This document shows positions 9,105 through 17,831 of a DNA stretch of 64,000 nt, piece by piece; positions within the stretch are counted from its first letter, which is position 1, and each line of letters begins with the position of its first letter. The position numbers were made by a program, and so were the translations under genes. The notes under the pieces were generated by a model, which saw only the letters and a list, made by a program, of their open reading frames with translations, did not search any database and had not been told where the DNA came from. This DNA comes from Paenibacillus sp. FJAT-26967 (GTDB taxonomy: Bacteria; Bacillota; Bacilli; Paenibacillales; NBRC-103111): NCBI RefSeq assembly GCF_001541095.1, contig NZ_LMXH01000001.1, positions 1,376,048 to 1,440,047 of the forward strand. Reading direction: 5' to 3'.

Positions 9105-9932
9105 ATGGAACAAGACAAAAGAGCTCTTATCGTAAAAGAAATCGAGCAGTGGCGCAGATCCAAACTGCTTCCGGCTCAATACTGCGATTTTCTCCTTAAT
9201 TTGTATATGGAGGATGGACAAGAACCATCCAAACGGGTATTTGGAATATCAGCCAAATCCATACGGACGAGCCATTGGAAATTCTGGCTGGCAGCTGTAA
9301 TCGGTGTTATGATAATGTCCTTAACGCTTCTCAATTTTAACTCTTTTGGAATTTCATTGCAAATTGGCGTTTCCGCTGTTTTTGTTGTATGTTGGTATAT
9401 AATCAGTTTCAGGCAAAAAGATGAAGCGCCGCTTAAAGCGCATTTGTCATCCGGCATTGCTTCCGCTTCATTGATTGGCTTCGGAGTCTGGATTCTGTAT
9501 GCCAACGGATTGGGACAGCAGCTGCCGGTCGGCATTTTCATCGCGCTTTGCGGTGCCGTGTGGCTGCTGGCCGGGCTGGCCGGGAAATTCCCGATGCTGC
9601 AGTACTGCGGCTGGATCGGTCTTCTCGTGACATACGGATTTATACTCAGTGACAGGCTGGAACCGGCTACCTGGTACAAGCTTCAGCTTGGATGGCTGCC
9701 GATCAGTTTTGTACTGATGTGGGGAGGCTGGCTGATCCAGCACCGCTGGAAAAAGCCGGGAGTGGTTATGCTTCTGGCAGGTGCAACTGTCTGGTTCGCT
9801 CCGGAATTGTTTGGACTTGCCTGGGGAACTTCAGCCGAACAACTGCTTCAACTTTCTTTAATCGGAAAAGTGGCAGCGGCCGGAGTCGCTCTTTTTGCCT
9901 ACCGGAAAAATTGGACGGAATGGGTTGCTTAA
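9105..9932 (+). CDS. Multi-pass membrane protein, DUF2157-like N-terminus
   Basis: 275 aa. The first ~45 residues are soluble and contain IEQWRRSKLLPAQYCDFLLNLY, resembling the short helical domain at the start of DUF2157 membrane proteins. From about residue 60 the protein is a series of roughly seven to eight hydrophobic helices. Function unknown. ATG 9105 is chosen because GGAAGG (9091-9096) lies 8 nt upstream; the in-frame GTG at 9096 overlaps that site. Two nucleotides separate its stop from trmK, so the two are probably translated from one message. Confidence 0.75.
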   Translation: MEQDKRALIVKEIEQWRRSKLLPAQYCDFLLNLYMEDGQEPSKRVFGISAKSIRTSHWKFWLAAVIGVMIMSLTLLNFNSFGISLQIGVSAVFVVCWYIISFRQKDEAPLKAHLSSGIASASLIGFGVWILYANGLGQQLPVGIFIALCGAVWLLAGLAGKFPMLQYCGWIGLLVTYGFILSDRLEPATWYKLQLGWLPISFVLMWGGWLIQHRWKKPGVVMLLAGATVWFAPELFGLAWGTSAEQLLQLSLIGKVAAAGVALFAYRKNWTEWVA

Positions 9933-9934
9933 AT

Positions 9935-10699
9935 ATGGTTAAATTATCCAAGAGGTTATTTACAATAGCAAATTTAGTGCCCCAAGGGGCCAGGCTAGCC
10001 GACATCGGCTCGGACCACGCACTGCTTCCAACCTATCTGGTTCAGCAGGGCAGGGTCCCTTTTGCCGTCGCAGGCGAAGTTAATAAAGGGCCCAAAGAAG
10101 CCGCAGAACGCCAAGTACGGGATGCAGGATTGACCGGCCGTATCGAAGTTCGGCTGGGCAACGGGCTTGCCGTTCTAAAGCCAGGTGAAGTAGATGCGGT
10201 TAGCATTGCGGGAATGGGAGGGGCTTTGATTGCCTCTATTCTGGATGCAGGTCAAGAGAAGCTTCAGAACGTGCGGACGCTGATTCTCCAGCCTAATGTA
10301 GGGGAAGATCTGGTCAGACGCTGGCTGCGCCAGCATGGATGGCATCTTGCGGCAGAGACCATACTAGAAGAAGATGGCAAAATCTATGAAGTGCTGACTG
10401 CTGTCCGGATGGAAGCGGAGCACCGTGCGGACGTTCCTCTATATGCGGAAAGAACGGTGGAGGAAACGACCCTGCGATTGACGGAAGAAACCCTTCTTAG
10501 AATGGGTCCTTATTTGATCCGGGAACCGAAGGATGCCTGGTTTAAAAAATGGGAGTACGAAATGGATAAACTGGATATGATCCGCAAGCAGCTGGAGCGA
10601 TCGACTTCTGAATCCGCAGATGACAAGCGTGCGGAGCTTGAAGCGGAGAACAACCGGATCAGGGAGGTTTTGACATGTTTGCGAAAGGACAGACCGTAA
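9935..10699 (+). CDS. trmK: tRNA (adenine22-N1)-methyltransferase TrmK
   Basis: SAM-dependent enzyme that methylates A22 of bacterial tRNAs. Motif I LADIGSDHALLP is at residues 21-32, followed by VAGEVNKGP and the family signature SIAGMGGALI, then ILQPN and EEDGKIYEVL. The 254-aa length is slightly above B. subtilis YqfN. The C-terminal part is a coiled-coil segment rich in K, E and R. It overlaps the next gene by 25 nt, and the trmK-yqfO pairing is conserved in Firmicutes. The ATG at 9935 has only a weak Shine-Dalgarno, consistent with coupling to the upstream gene. Confidence 0.93.
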   Translation: MVKLSKRLFTIANLVPQGARLADIGSDHALLPTYLVQQGRVPFAVAGEVNKGPKEAAERQVRDAGLTGRIEVRLGNGLAVLKPGEVDAVSIAGMGGALIASILDAGQEKLQNVRTLILQPNVGEDLVRRWLRQHGWHLAAETILEEDGKIYEVLTAVRMEAEHRADVPLYAERTVEETTLRLTEETLLRMGPYLIREPKDAWFKKWEYEMDKLDMIRKQLERSTSESADDKRAELEAENNRIREVLTCLRKDRP

Positions 10700-11790
10700 T
10701 TCAGCTCTTTGAAAAGTTGGCGCCGAAGCATTACGCGGTACCCGATGATAGAATCGGGTTGCAGCTGGGTTCGCTGCAGAAAGAAATCAAGAAGATCCTG
10801 GTGGCGCTGGATGTGACCGATGAAGTGGTAGAAGAAGCAATCCGCACGGAGGCCGATTTGATCATTGCTCATCATGCGATTATTTTCAGACCGCTTAAAA
10901 ATTTACAGACAGACACGCCGGCTGGCCGTTTATATGAGAAGCTTATTAAACATGATATTGCGGTTTATATCGCGCATACGAATCTGGATGTGGCCGAGGG
11001 CGGCATCAATGATCTGATGGCGGAAGCGCTCGGTTTGACGGACCTGACTCCGCTTGATGAAGTACATACAGACAAGCTGAGCAAGCTTGTCGTGTTCGTG
11101 CCGCAGACGCACCACGAGCAGGTGCTGGAAGCACTTTTCAATGCGGGAGCGGGCTGGATCGGCGATTACAGCCACTGCAGCTTTAATATACCGGGCACGG
11201 GCACGTTCCTACCGCGGGAGGGAACGAGTCCCTTCCTGGGCAAGCAGGGCAAGCTGGAGCGCGCAGACGAGGTGCGGGTCGAGACCATCGTGCCCGCGAG
11301 TGTCCAGCGGGCCGTCATTCAGGCGATGCTGAAGGCGCATCCGTATGAGGAAGTCGCGTATGACCTGTACGCGATGGACCTCAAAGGCCGCACCTTCGGC
11401 CTCGGCCGCGCCGGCAAGCTGCCGCAGCCGGTTACGCTTGGCGAATTGGCTGAAGCGGCCAAGCAAGCCTACGACGTGCCGGCTGTACGCGTAGTCGGCG
11501 ATCTCGGCCGCACCGTCCGCAAAGCTGCGGTGCTCGGAGGCTCCGGCGGCCGTTACGTGCGGCATGCGATGTTTGCGGGGGCTGATGTCCTTGTGACCGG
11601 GGACATCGATTATCACACCGCACACGACGCCCTGGCGGCCGGCATGTGCCTCATCGACGTGGGACATAACGTCGAGAAGATCATGAAGCGCGCCGTTGCG
11701 GATTACATGAACCGCGCGCTTGCAGAGAAGAAATATGCCACCTCGGCCGCCGCTTCGGAGCCGAGTACGGAGCCTTTCCAATTCGTTTGA
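10675..11790 (+). CDS. Nif3-like dinuclear metal center protein (YqfO family)
   Basis: Member of the Nif3/GTP cyclohydrolase I type 2 superfamily, forming hexamers with two metals per subunit; the physiological reaction is not settled. IIAHHAIIF places metal-binding H66 and H67; the C-terminal half has GDIDYHTAHDAL and DVGHN, giving the other metal ligands. Between them, about residues 130-235, lies the PII/CutA-like insertion typical of the 370-aa Firmicute form. The second half of the gene (from about 11080) is markedly GC-richer than its surroundings. Confidence 0.9.
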   Translation: MFAKGQTVIQLFEKLAPKHYAVPDDRIGLQLGSLQKEIKKILVALDVTDEVVEEAIRTEADLIIAHHAIIFRPLKNLQTDTPAGRLYEKLIKHDIAVYIAHTNLDVAEGGINDLMAEALGLTDLTPLDEVHTDKLSKLVVFVPQTHHEQVLEALFNAGAGWIGDYSHCSFNIPGTGTFLPREGTSPFLGKQGKLERADEVRVETIVPASVQRAVIQAMLKAHPYEEVAYDLYAMDLKGRTFGLGRAGKLPQPVTLGELAEAAKQAYDVPAVRVVGDLGRTVRKAAVLGGSGGRYVRHAMFAGADVLVTGDIDYHTAHDALAAGMCLIDVGHNVEKIMKRAVADYMNRALAEKKYATSAAASEPSTEPFQFV

Positions 11791-11823
11791 AGCTGAATTG
11801 GATGAACTCCCAAGCATTCACGG

Positions 11824-11852
11824 TTGAATTTCAGACGGATTCGCTGTATACT
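11824..11852 (+). promoter_or_regulatory. Sigma-A promoter for rnpB
   Basis: TTGAAT (11824-11829), 17-nt spacer, TATACT (11847-11852). The predicted start would fall within a few nucleotides of the P1 helix of RNase P RNA. Confidence 0.8.
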
Positions 11853-11865
11853 AGCAAATGAATTC

Positions 11866-12282
11866 GGAAAGTTTGACAGACAATCGCTGGCAGTGTTCGC
11901 ACTGCGAGAGGAAAGTCCGGGCTCCATAGGGCAGGGTGCTGGATAACGTCCAGTCAGCGCGAGCTGAAGGATAGTGCCACAGAAATGGACCGCCGATGGC
12001 GCTTATGGCGCACAGGCAAGGGTGGAACCGTGGTGTAAGAGACCACGAGGGGTACTGGTGACTTTACCCCTGGTAAACCCCACTTGGAGCAAGACCTAAT
12101 GGGACGCGGTGTGCAGGCTCTGCCTGTAGACAGCCTTAGCCCGAGGCGCGTCTGGGTTGGTCGCTTGAGCTGTATAGCAATGTATGGCCTAGATAGATGA
12201 TTGTCACTTCAATGGTGGGAGGGTGTCGTAGCCCGCTGCACCACCGGAAGGACAGAACCCGGCTTACGGCAAGCTTTCCATC
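11866..12282 (+). ncRNA. rnpB: RNase P RNA, class A architecture
   Basis: Catalytic RNA of RNase P, which trims tRNA 5' leaders. Ends are set by the P1 helix: GGAAAGTTTG at 11866-11875 pairs with CAAGCTTTCC at 12270-12279. Conserved blocks include GAGGAAAGTCCGGGCTCC (from about 11908), CAGGGTG, the AAGGGTGGAAC segment, TGGTAAACCCCAC, GGCCTAGATAGATGATTGTC and ACAGAACCCGGCTTA near the 3' end. The CATAGGGCAGGGTG continuation after the first block, and the overall order, match class A (E. coli-like) rather than the class B form of B. subtilis. Its own promoter and terminator flank it. Confidence 0.95.
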
Positions 12283-12293
12283 CATACGACAAC

Positions 12294-12337
12294 GGAAAAC
12301 CGCTTGTTATCTTCGGATAACAAGCGGTTTTTTTATG
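12294..12337. terminator. Bidirectional terminator shared by rnpB and the convergent protease gene
   Basis: A near-perfect stem of about 16 bp, ACCGCTTGTTATC and its complement, capped by a TTCG tetraloop (12313-12316). It has T runs on the + strand and A runs that serve as T runs on the - strand, so it can stop both rnpB and the minus-strand protease transcript. Confidence 0.9.
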
Positions 12338-12355
12338 TTTGTTACAACTTTGAAG

Positions 12356-14263
12356 TCAACGAACGGCAGGAACCGGTACAGCGGACGGCGATCCAGCCTG
12401 CACGGGTCCTTTGCCGGTGGCGGATTGGATGGCTCTCTCGACATCAATCAACCCATAGCCAAAATCGTTATCACGGCCCTTACTGCCCAGATCCTGAGCC
12501 GTTTGGCGCATAATGTCCATGATCTCGGTATTTTTGAGTGAAGGGTTGGCAGAACGGAGAAGAGCGGCCAGAGCAGTTACATGCGGGCATGCCATAGAGG
12601 TGCCGGATAAGGCGGCATACTGGTTGTTCGGATAAGTGCTTGCGATACTTACACCAGGCGCTGCTGCATCGATATAGTCCCCATAGTTGGAAAATGGAGC
12701 CCGCTTGTTCCCGGAATCGGTTGCTCCTACAGCAAAAACTTCCGGATAAGCGGCAGGGTAACCCGGACGCTCCGTATTATCGTTGCCGCTGGCCGCGATA
12801 AGGACCACATCCTTGTTGTAGGCATATTTAATAGCCTCATGGAGAAAGTCGGAGCTGGCATAGTTTCCCAGGCTCATGTTTATAACTTTGGCTCCGTGAT
12901 CAGTAGCCCATATGATTCCCTGTGCAACGGCATAAGTGCTGCCGACTCCGCTATTGTCGAGCACCTTGACAGGCATAATTTTGTTGTACCAGGTCATTCC
13001 GGCTACACCCAGCCCGTTATTTACCTGAGCACCGATTATGCCGGCGACATGGGTCCCGTGTCCGACATCGTCTGCCGGTTTGCCTGTTGAATCGATTGCG
13101 TTGAAACCTTCTACGAGCTGGCCTTTTAAATCTTCATGATCCAAATCCACGCCCGTATCGATCACCGCGACAGTGATGTCCTGATTTCCTTTATTCACAT
13201 TCCAGCCCCTGAGCGTATCGGTTATAGGCAAATTCCATTGATACTTGGAGAAAAGAGCATCGTTGGGAATCACGTCCGGTTCTGCGGCGGCTTCATGGCG
13301 TTTTTGGCTGCGGTCCGATTTACCTCCCGGCCACCAGTCGAAAAACCACCCGAGCGGTTTCGTGCCTCTTGAGAGATCATTGGATTCGTAAATGTAATGC
13401 GGCTCCACAAATCGGACGTCCGTCCTTTTACGGAAATAGTCCATTAACTGCCGCGCCTCCAGGGTGCGTGCTGTAATAATATAAGTATCGCCGATTTGCT
13501 TGATCTTCGTAGCTCCGGTTTCAAGCTTGATTCTCGACAGATCGCTGTCTTTCAGAGCTCTGTGGAACTGCACCACGACATCATGGCGTTCATAGTGGCT
13601 GGTTCCTTCATGTTCTTCCGGATGAGCGACACGCCGGGGCTGTAAAGTTTCGGTATCGACCGATTTTATTTTCCATCCTGTTTTCTGCTCATCGTTAAAA
13701 GATTTCAGGCGCAGGTTTTTTAACTGGTGGTTAGAAACCTGCTGGACAATGGTTTGTTTGACGATCGCCGTTATTGCGCTTTTTTTATCAGAAGAGGGCA
13801 CGCTCGCGACAAAATAAGGTTTTTGATTAATCACAAAATTAGGAGAAAGATACGTTTTGGATGAGGCTGCGGATTTCCTGGCTTCTTCTAAATAAGGGGC
13901 GGCAGCCTGCGCAATATCCTTGTTGAGCTTGCCCGAGATGATTTCAGAACCGCCGGAAGAGGCTGCAGGGGTCCAGATGAGCCGAATCATATGTTCATGA
14001 GACTGCTGCATTTGGCGCAGTTTGTCTTGAATCCGGCCGGCATCCTGATCCTTCAAAGAGGCGTGAAGGCTGTTTACATGAATCAGGCACTGGTTGCGGC
14101 AGAGTTCCCCGGTTGTGGCCATATCCTGGGCGACTAAAGCTTGCTTGTACCTCAGTTCCGCTTCAGGCTCCATACGCCTTGCCTCGGGGCCGCTGCTGCA
14201 GGCACTGAGAAGGATAAGGCCGGTCATTGCTATATGATGAAGAACGACTTTTTGACGCCGCAT
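12356..14263 (-). CDS. Subtilisin-like S8 serine protease, predicted lipoprotein
   Basis: Secreted serine peptidase of the subtilase family. The start ATG at 14263 follows a GGGGGC ribosome site; an upstream in-frame ATG at 14332 would put a charged tail before the signal peptide. The signal peptide ends in the lipobox LLSAC with C22 as the lipidated residue. Residues ~25-330 contain a long N-terminal region including an I9-like propeptide; the catalytic domain has D369 (VIDTGVDLDHED), H402 (GHGTHVAGI) and S556 (GTSMACPHV). Length 635 aa. It is monocistronic and convergent with rnpB. Substrate unknown; lipid anchoring suggests action at the outer face of the membrane. Confidence 0.93.
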   Translation of the reverse strand: MRRQKVVLHHIAMTGLILLSACSSGPEARRMEPEAELRYKQALVAQDMATTGELCRNQCLIHVNSLHASLKDQDAGRIQDKLRQMQQSHEHMIRLIWTPAASSGGSEIISGKLNKDIAQAAAPYLEEARKSAASSKTYLSPNFVINQKPYFVASVPSSDKKSAITAIVKQTIVQQVSNHQLKNLRLKSFNDEQKTGWKIKSVDTETLQPRRVAHPEEHEGTSHYERHDVVVQFHRALKDSDLSRIKLETGATKIKQIGDTYIITARTLEARQLMDYFRKRTDVRFVEPHYIYESNDLSRGTKPLGWFFDWWPGGKSDRSQKRHEAAAEPDVIPNDALFSKYQWNLPITDTLRGWNVNKGNQDITVAVIDTGVDLDHEDLKGQLVEGFNAIDSTGKPADDVGHGTHVAGIIGAQVNNGLGVAGMTWYNKIMPVKVLDNSGVGSTYAVAQGIIWATDHGAKVINMSLGNYASSDFLHEAIKYAYNKDVVLIAASGNDNTERPGYPAAYPEVFAVGATDSGNKRAPFSNYGDYIDAAAPGVSIASTYPNNQYAALSGTSMACPHVTALAALLRSANPSLKNTEIMDIMRQTAQDLGSKGRDNDFGYGLIDVERAIQSATGKGPVQAGSPSAVPVPAVR

Positions 14264-14450
14264 AGAACTGCCCCCTTTCCTTTGATGAGGTCGATAAAAG
14301 TAGGGTGGGATACCGGTTCGAATTTTATGCACCGCGCGAATTAAGCTGGCGGAATCGGGTACCTTTTCCAGAGAAAGTATGATACTATATGGGTGGACTG
14401 AGCTGGGCGCGAGGTTCCCGCTCTGTTAACTAGAGGAGGTCATAACCGCA

Positions 14451-14951
14451 ATGGCAATGGATAATGTAAAGAAGACATGTGAGAGAACGCGAAAGAAATT
14501 GAAAGATGCAATCGATCTTATGGAACCGTTTCTGAATACCTATTCCCTCCCTCAGCTTAATGCGGAGGAAAACTCCGAGATGGAAGATTTCTACCGCGCC
14601 TATTTGCAGGACACACGTCATCTGCTTGTATTTTGTGAAGTCGCTTATGAGAAGCTTGGTGTAAGTCTGCGGAGACCCACATTCAATGTTGAATTTACTC
14701 AGAAAGTGCTTTATGAGGTGTATCACAACTGCATTAGTCCTTTCTTTTATCCCAAAAATGAATGCTACTCGGAAGATGGCCGCTACGCTTATACCGGACA
14801 AGACGCCATTCGTTTCCGTAAAAAACCTACTCGCGAACTGCGCGATCTGACCATTGAATTGTCCAAAATTTTTGAAGAGCTACGCGAAGAACTGGCCTAC
14901 TATGAGAATGACTATATTACTCAGCGCCGCATGCAGGGCGAAAGGGTTTAA
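14451..14951 (+). CDS. YpuI/DUF3907-like protein
   Basis: 166-aa soluble protein, largely helical, starting MAMDNVKKTCERTRKKLKDAI. It contains the segment VLYEVYHNCISPFFYPKNECY and ends in a charged helix. It resembles the B. subtilis YpuI family (DUF3907), whose function is unknown; I recognise this by pattern rather than by a defining motif. AGAGGAGG precedes the ATG by about 9 nt. A strong terminator follows, so it appears to be a single-gene unit. Confidence 0.65.
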   Translation: MAMDNVKKTCERTRKKLKDAIDLMEPFLNTYSLPQLNAEENSEMEDFYRAYLQDTRHLLVFCEVAYEKLGVSLRRPTFNVEFTQKVLYEVYHNCISPFFYPKNECYSEDGRYAYTGQDAIRFRKKPTRELRDLTIELSKIFEELREELAYYENDYITQRRMQGERV

Positions 14952-14965
14952 AATAGAAAATGAAC

Positions 14966-14994
14966 AGCCTCCCGGTTTCCGGGAGGTTTTTTTG
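14966..14994 (+). terminator. Intrinsic terminator after the YpuI-like gene
   Basis: CCTCCCGG-ttt-CCGGGAGG followed by seven T (14987-14993). Confidence 0.92.
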
Positions 14995-15119
14995 TGTGTA
15001 CGGATGATTGCGGCATGGACCTATGGACCGTGTGGGAGGAAGACTGTCAGGTTGTGTCAGCGGCGGAAGGGGATAGAGGGGAGCGCTTGGGGAATTCTAC
15101 TCTTCAGGAGGTGATTAAC

Positions 15120-15332
15120 ATGCCAGAAGTAAAATGTGCCGTATCCAACTGCGCCTATTGGGGACAAGGGAACAACTGCCGTGCGGATGTCATCATGATC
15201 GAGACCGACAAGCATGCGAGTGCGGATCTTTCCTCTGAATTTGCCGGCGAAACATTTGATGTGAATCACAAAGACAAAGCCAGCAATGCGGCGAACACCT
15301 GCTGTCACACGTTCAAGGAAAAGAATAAGTAA
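15120..15332 (+). CDS. DUF1540 domain small cysteine protein
   Basis: 70 aa. The N-terminus MPEVKCAVSNCAYWGQGNNC has the CxVxNCxYW...C arrangement of DUF1540, with C6, C11 and C20, plus a CC pair near the C-terminus. Such proteins are presumed metal- or zinc-binding, with no assigned role. ATG 15120 is placed by CAGGAGGTGATT just upstream. An in-frame extension to 14994 has no ribosome site. Confidence 0.85.
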   Translation: MPEVKCAVSNCAYWGQGNNCRADVIMIETDKHASADLSSEFAGETFDVNHKDKASNAANTCCHTFKEKNK

Positions 15333-15371
15333 ACCGTCACCGATTCCTTATAAAGGCCGGAGGTGTTAGGT

Positions 15372-15806
15372 GTGGATCACAAAAAGCACGCGCATAAGCA
15401 TAAGCACAAACATGCCAATGACGGACATGGTGCGGGCGGGGCTCATCGGGAAGCCAAACCGGAAGCCGCCCCCGGAATCGAAGGGGAACCGGTGAATACG
15501 ATCGATCTGGGTGCGAACGAGGAGTATGCAGCCGAGCTCTCGCCGGCAGATCCAAGTCTGAGCAATGCGGATAAGGCGGAGCGCGGCATACCGGACAACT
15601 GGATGAATGCCAGAACACTCGGTATGATGGCCATGGGTTCGTCTATTCTGTCATTCTTTCTTCTTCCGCTGTTTCTGGGATCGCTGGGAATGCTGCTTGG
15701 ATTTATGGCATTCTCCGATGGCCGCAAAGCGCTCGGCGGCTGGGCGATTGCTCTTGGACTCATCAGTTTTGTGTCCAAACTGGCATTTGTTCCTTTTTTA
15801 TTTTAA
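15372..15806 (+). CDS. Membrane protein with histidine-rich N-terminus, DUF4190-like C-terminus
   Basis: 144 aa from GTG 15372, chosen because GGAGGTG (15359-15365) lies 6 nt upstream; an earlier in-frame GTG at 15363 overlaps that site. The first ~20 residues are almost entirely H and K (HKKHAHKHKHKH), followed by an acidic linker to about residue 80. Two hydrophobic helices follow (SSILSFFLLPLFLGSLGMLLG and a second near the C-terminus), resembling DUF4190. Metal binding by the tail is my inference; no metal regulator site is visible. Confidence 0.7.
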   Translation: MDHKKHAHKHKHKHANDGHGAGGAHREAKPEAAPGIEGEPVNTIDLGANEEYAAELSPADPSLSNADKAERGIPDNWMNARTLGMMAMGSSILSFFLLPLFLGSLGMLLGFMAFSDGRKALGGWAIALGLISFVSKLAFVPFLF

Positions 15807-15813
15807 ATCAAAT

Positions 15814-15846
15814 TGAGCAGGTCCTAAGGGATCTGCTTTTTTTATT
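15814..15846 (+). terminator. Intrinsic terminator
   Basis: AGCAGGTCC-taag-GGATCTGCT with a T7 run and further T-rich sequence. Confidence 0.85.
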
Positions 15847-15994
15847 TGTTTTGGGTCCTGAGGGATACGGTACGCTGTCGTGCGCTTGTATTTTTGTGTG
15901 CCCTTCACCGGCAACAATTAGACTAAGACCCGCGAAAAAGGTATAATTTGCTGATACATGTAGTACCTGACAGGAAGAAATGGAGGAACCTTTT

Positions 15995-16930
15995 TTGGAA
16001 ACGGAACAAAAACAGGCTATGGAGCTTGTCAGCGTAACGAAGAAAATCGGCGGGCGCATTATTATCGACAACCTGTCTTTTACCGTTCGGCAGGGGGAAA
16101 TATGCGGTTTTCTAGGACCGAACGGTTCGGGTAAAACGACGACAATACGGATGATGGTCGGACTGATGGCTATGACCGCAGGTGAGATCCGGATTGCCGG
16201 GTATTCAATCCGCACTCACCGGGCGCAGGCACTGGCAAGAGTGGGCGCCATTGTAGAGAATCCGGAATTGTACCCGTATATGACGGGGCGGAAGAACATG
16301 ATCCATTTTGCGCGTATGGCTGCAGAGCCAGTTTCTGACCAGCGAATCAATGAAATCGTGGACCTGGTAGGACTGAGTGACGCCATTCACGACAAAGTCA
16401 AAACCTACTCGCTCGGGATGCGGCAGCGCCTCGGAATTGCGCAGGCTCTGCTACATAAACCGACTGTCCTCATTCTGGACGAGCCGACTAACGGACTGGA
16501 CCCGGCGGGTATTCGCGAATTGCGGGACTATCTGCGGGAACTGGCCCGGCAGGAGAAAATCGCGATTCTTATCTCTTCTCATCTGCTGGCAGAAGTGGAA
16601 TTGATCTGTGACCGGGCCCTTATTATCCAAAGCGGCCGGCTTGTAGGAGAACGGGCCGTAAGGGGGACTGCCGGAGAAGATGAGCTTGTTCTGGTGGAAC
16701 TCGAACTGAAAGGAATGGAAAGAGCCGGGGAATCGGATTCCTCTGCCCAAGGCTACGGGCTTGTGAAGCGGGAAAGCGGTATTTATACGGCAAATATATC
16801 GAAATCGGCCATTCCGGAGCTTGTCGCTGACCTCGTGCGGGATGGGATTGAAGTGTATCAGGTCGCGATACGTAAACCGACCCTTGAAGATACCTTCCTG
16901 CAGCTGACGAAAGGAGACGAGGCTCTATGA
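15995..16930 (+). CDS. ABC transporter ATP-binding protein
   Basis: ATPase of an ABC-2 type exporter. Walker A is GPNGSGKT, the signature is YSLGMRQRLGIAQ, and Walker B is VLILDEPTNGLDP; a C-terminal domain of about 80 residues follows, as in the CcmA/NatA/BcrA-like group. TTG 15995 follows GGAGGA at 15982-15987 with 7 nt spacing; an alternative ATG at 15980 is in frame but lies on that site. It overlaps the permease gene by an ATGA junction, so the two form one transporter. Substrate cannot be told; the group includes bacitracin/lantibiotic resistance and sodium exporters. Confidence 0.92.
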   Translation: METEQKQAMELVSVTKKIGGRIIIDNLSFTVRQGEICGFLGPNGSGKTTTIRMMVGLMAMTAGEIRIAGYSIRTHRAQALARVGAIVENPELYPYMTGRKNMIHFARMAAEPVSDQRINEIVDLVGLSDAIHDKVKTYSLGMRQRLGIAQALLHKPTVLILDEPTNGLDPAGIRELRDYLRELARQEKIAILISSHLLAEVELICDRALIIQSGRLVGERAVRGTAGEDELVLVELELKGMERAGESDSSAQGYGLVKRESGIYTANISKSAIPELVADLVRDGIEVYQVAIRKPTLEDTFLQLTKGDEAL

Positions 16931-17694
16931 GGTTCTTTTCACTGATACAGAATGAAATCATGAAGCTGGCGAGTAAAAAATCAACCTGGATCTTTTATGT
17001 GTTTATCGTGCTGATCAGCTTGTTTTTGGGGATTCCCATTAAAATATGGATTCAGAGTTATATAGGGAACTACGTTAGTTTCAGCAGTACCGTGATTATG
17101 GTCTGCTCCCTGTTCATTACGCTGTTTGCCCTTGTGCTGGGTGCGCAGACAGTGACGGAAGAGTACAAGGACGGCACCATTAAACAACTGCTTATCAGGC
17201 CCGCCGGCCGGACATCGGTCCTGATGGCCAAATATGTTTCCTGCCTGCTGACAGCGCTCCTGGCGTACATGCTGCTCTTCGTCAGTTCCATTGCCGTCGG
17301 AGCTGCGTTGTTCGGAACAGAACCGCTGGCGGAGCAGGAATTTATTGTTCATTTCAAATCAGTTTTATATGCCCTGCCGGATCTGATCTTCATGTACACA
17401 CTTGCTTTCGTTATTGGAACGGTATTCCGCAGCAGTGCGCTGGCGATTACGATCGCCGTGGTGATGAATATGGCGGGATCTGTTTTTGCCGTCCTCCAAT
17501 ACGATTGGGCCAAATATTTGATTTTTAACAATACGAATTGGACTATGTATGACCCTAATCCGCATGTTTCTGAAGGGCTCTCGCCTCCATTCCCGGGCAT
17601 GACGTTCGGATTTTCCTTCACGATCTATCTGGCGTATTGGATTGTTCTGATGGGCATAACGATCTATATTTTCCGTAAACGGGATATTGCTTAA
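16927..17694 (+). CDS. ABC-2 type transporter permease
   Basis: 255-aa integral membrane partner of the preceding ATPase. It starts with a short cytoplasmic helix (MRFFSLIQNEIMKLASKKST), which is typical of ABC-2 permeases, and has about six membrane helices. The VTEEYKDGTIKQLLIRPAGR segment between helices 2 and 3 matches the family EExxxGT coupling motif. Four-nucleotide overlap with the ATPase. Confidence 0.9.
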   Translation: MRFFSLIQNEIMKLASKKSTWIFYVFIVLISLFLGIPIKIWIQSYIGNYVSFSSTVIMVCSLFITLFALVLGAQTVTEEYKDGTIKQLLIRPAGRTSVLMAKYVSCLLTALLAYMLLFVSSIAVGAALFGTEPLAEQEFIVHFKSVLYALPDLIFMYTLAFVIGTVFRSSALAITIAVVMNMAGSVFAVLQYDWAKYLIFNNTNWTMYDPNPHVSEGLSPPFPGMTFGFSFTIYLAYWIVLMGITIYIFRKRDIA

Positions 17695-17831
17695 AAAGAG
17701 TGCCGGCGGCAGATGAGTTCCCATCCACTAAAAAAAGATAGGGAAACATCGCCGCAAAGGTTCAAAATCAGATTACAGCTGCCGATATACTCCTTATACA
17801 CATGAAATGGGATAACTAATTGGGGATGACG

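Noticed and set aside
11866-12282. Class B RNase P RNA, expected for a Bacillus relative
   Set aside because: The sequence after the GAAAGTC core and the 3' ACAGAACCCGGCTTA block match the class A layout instead.
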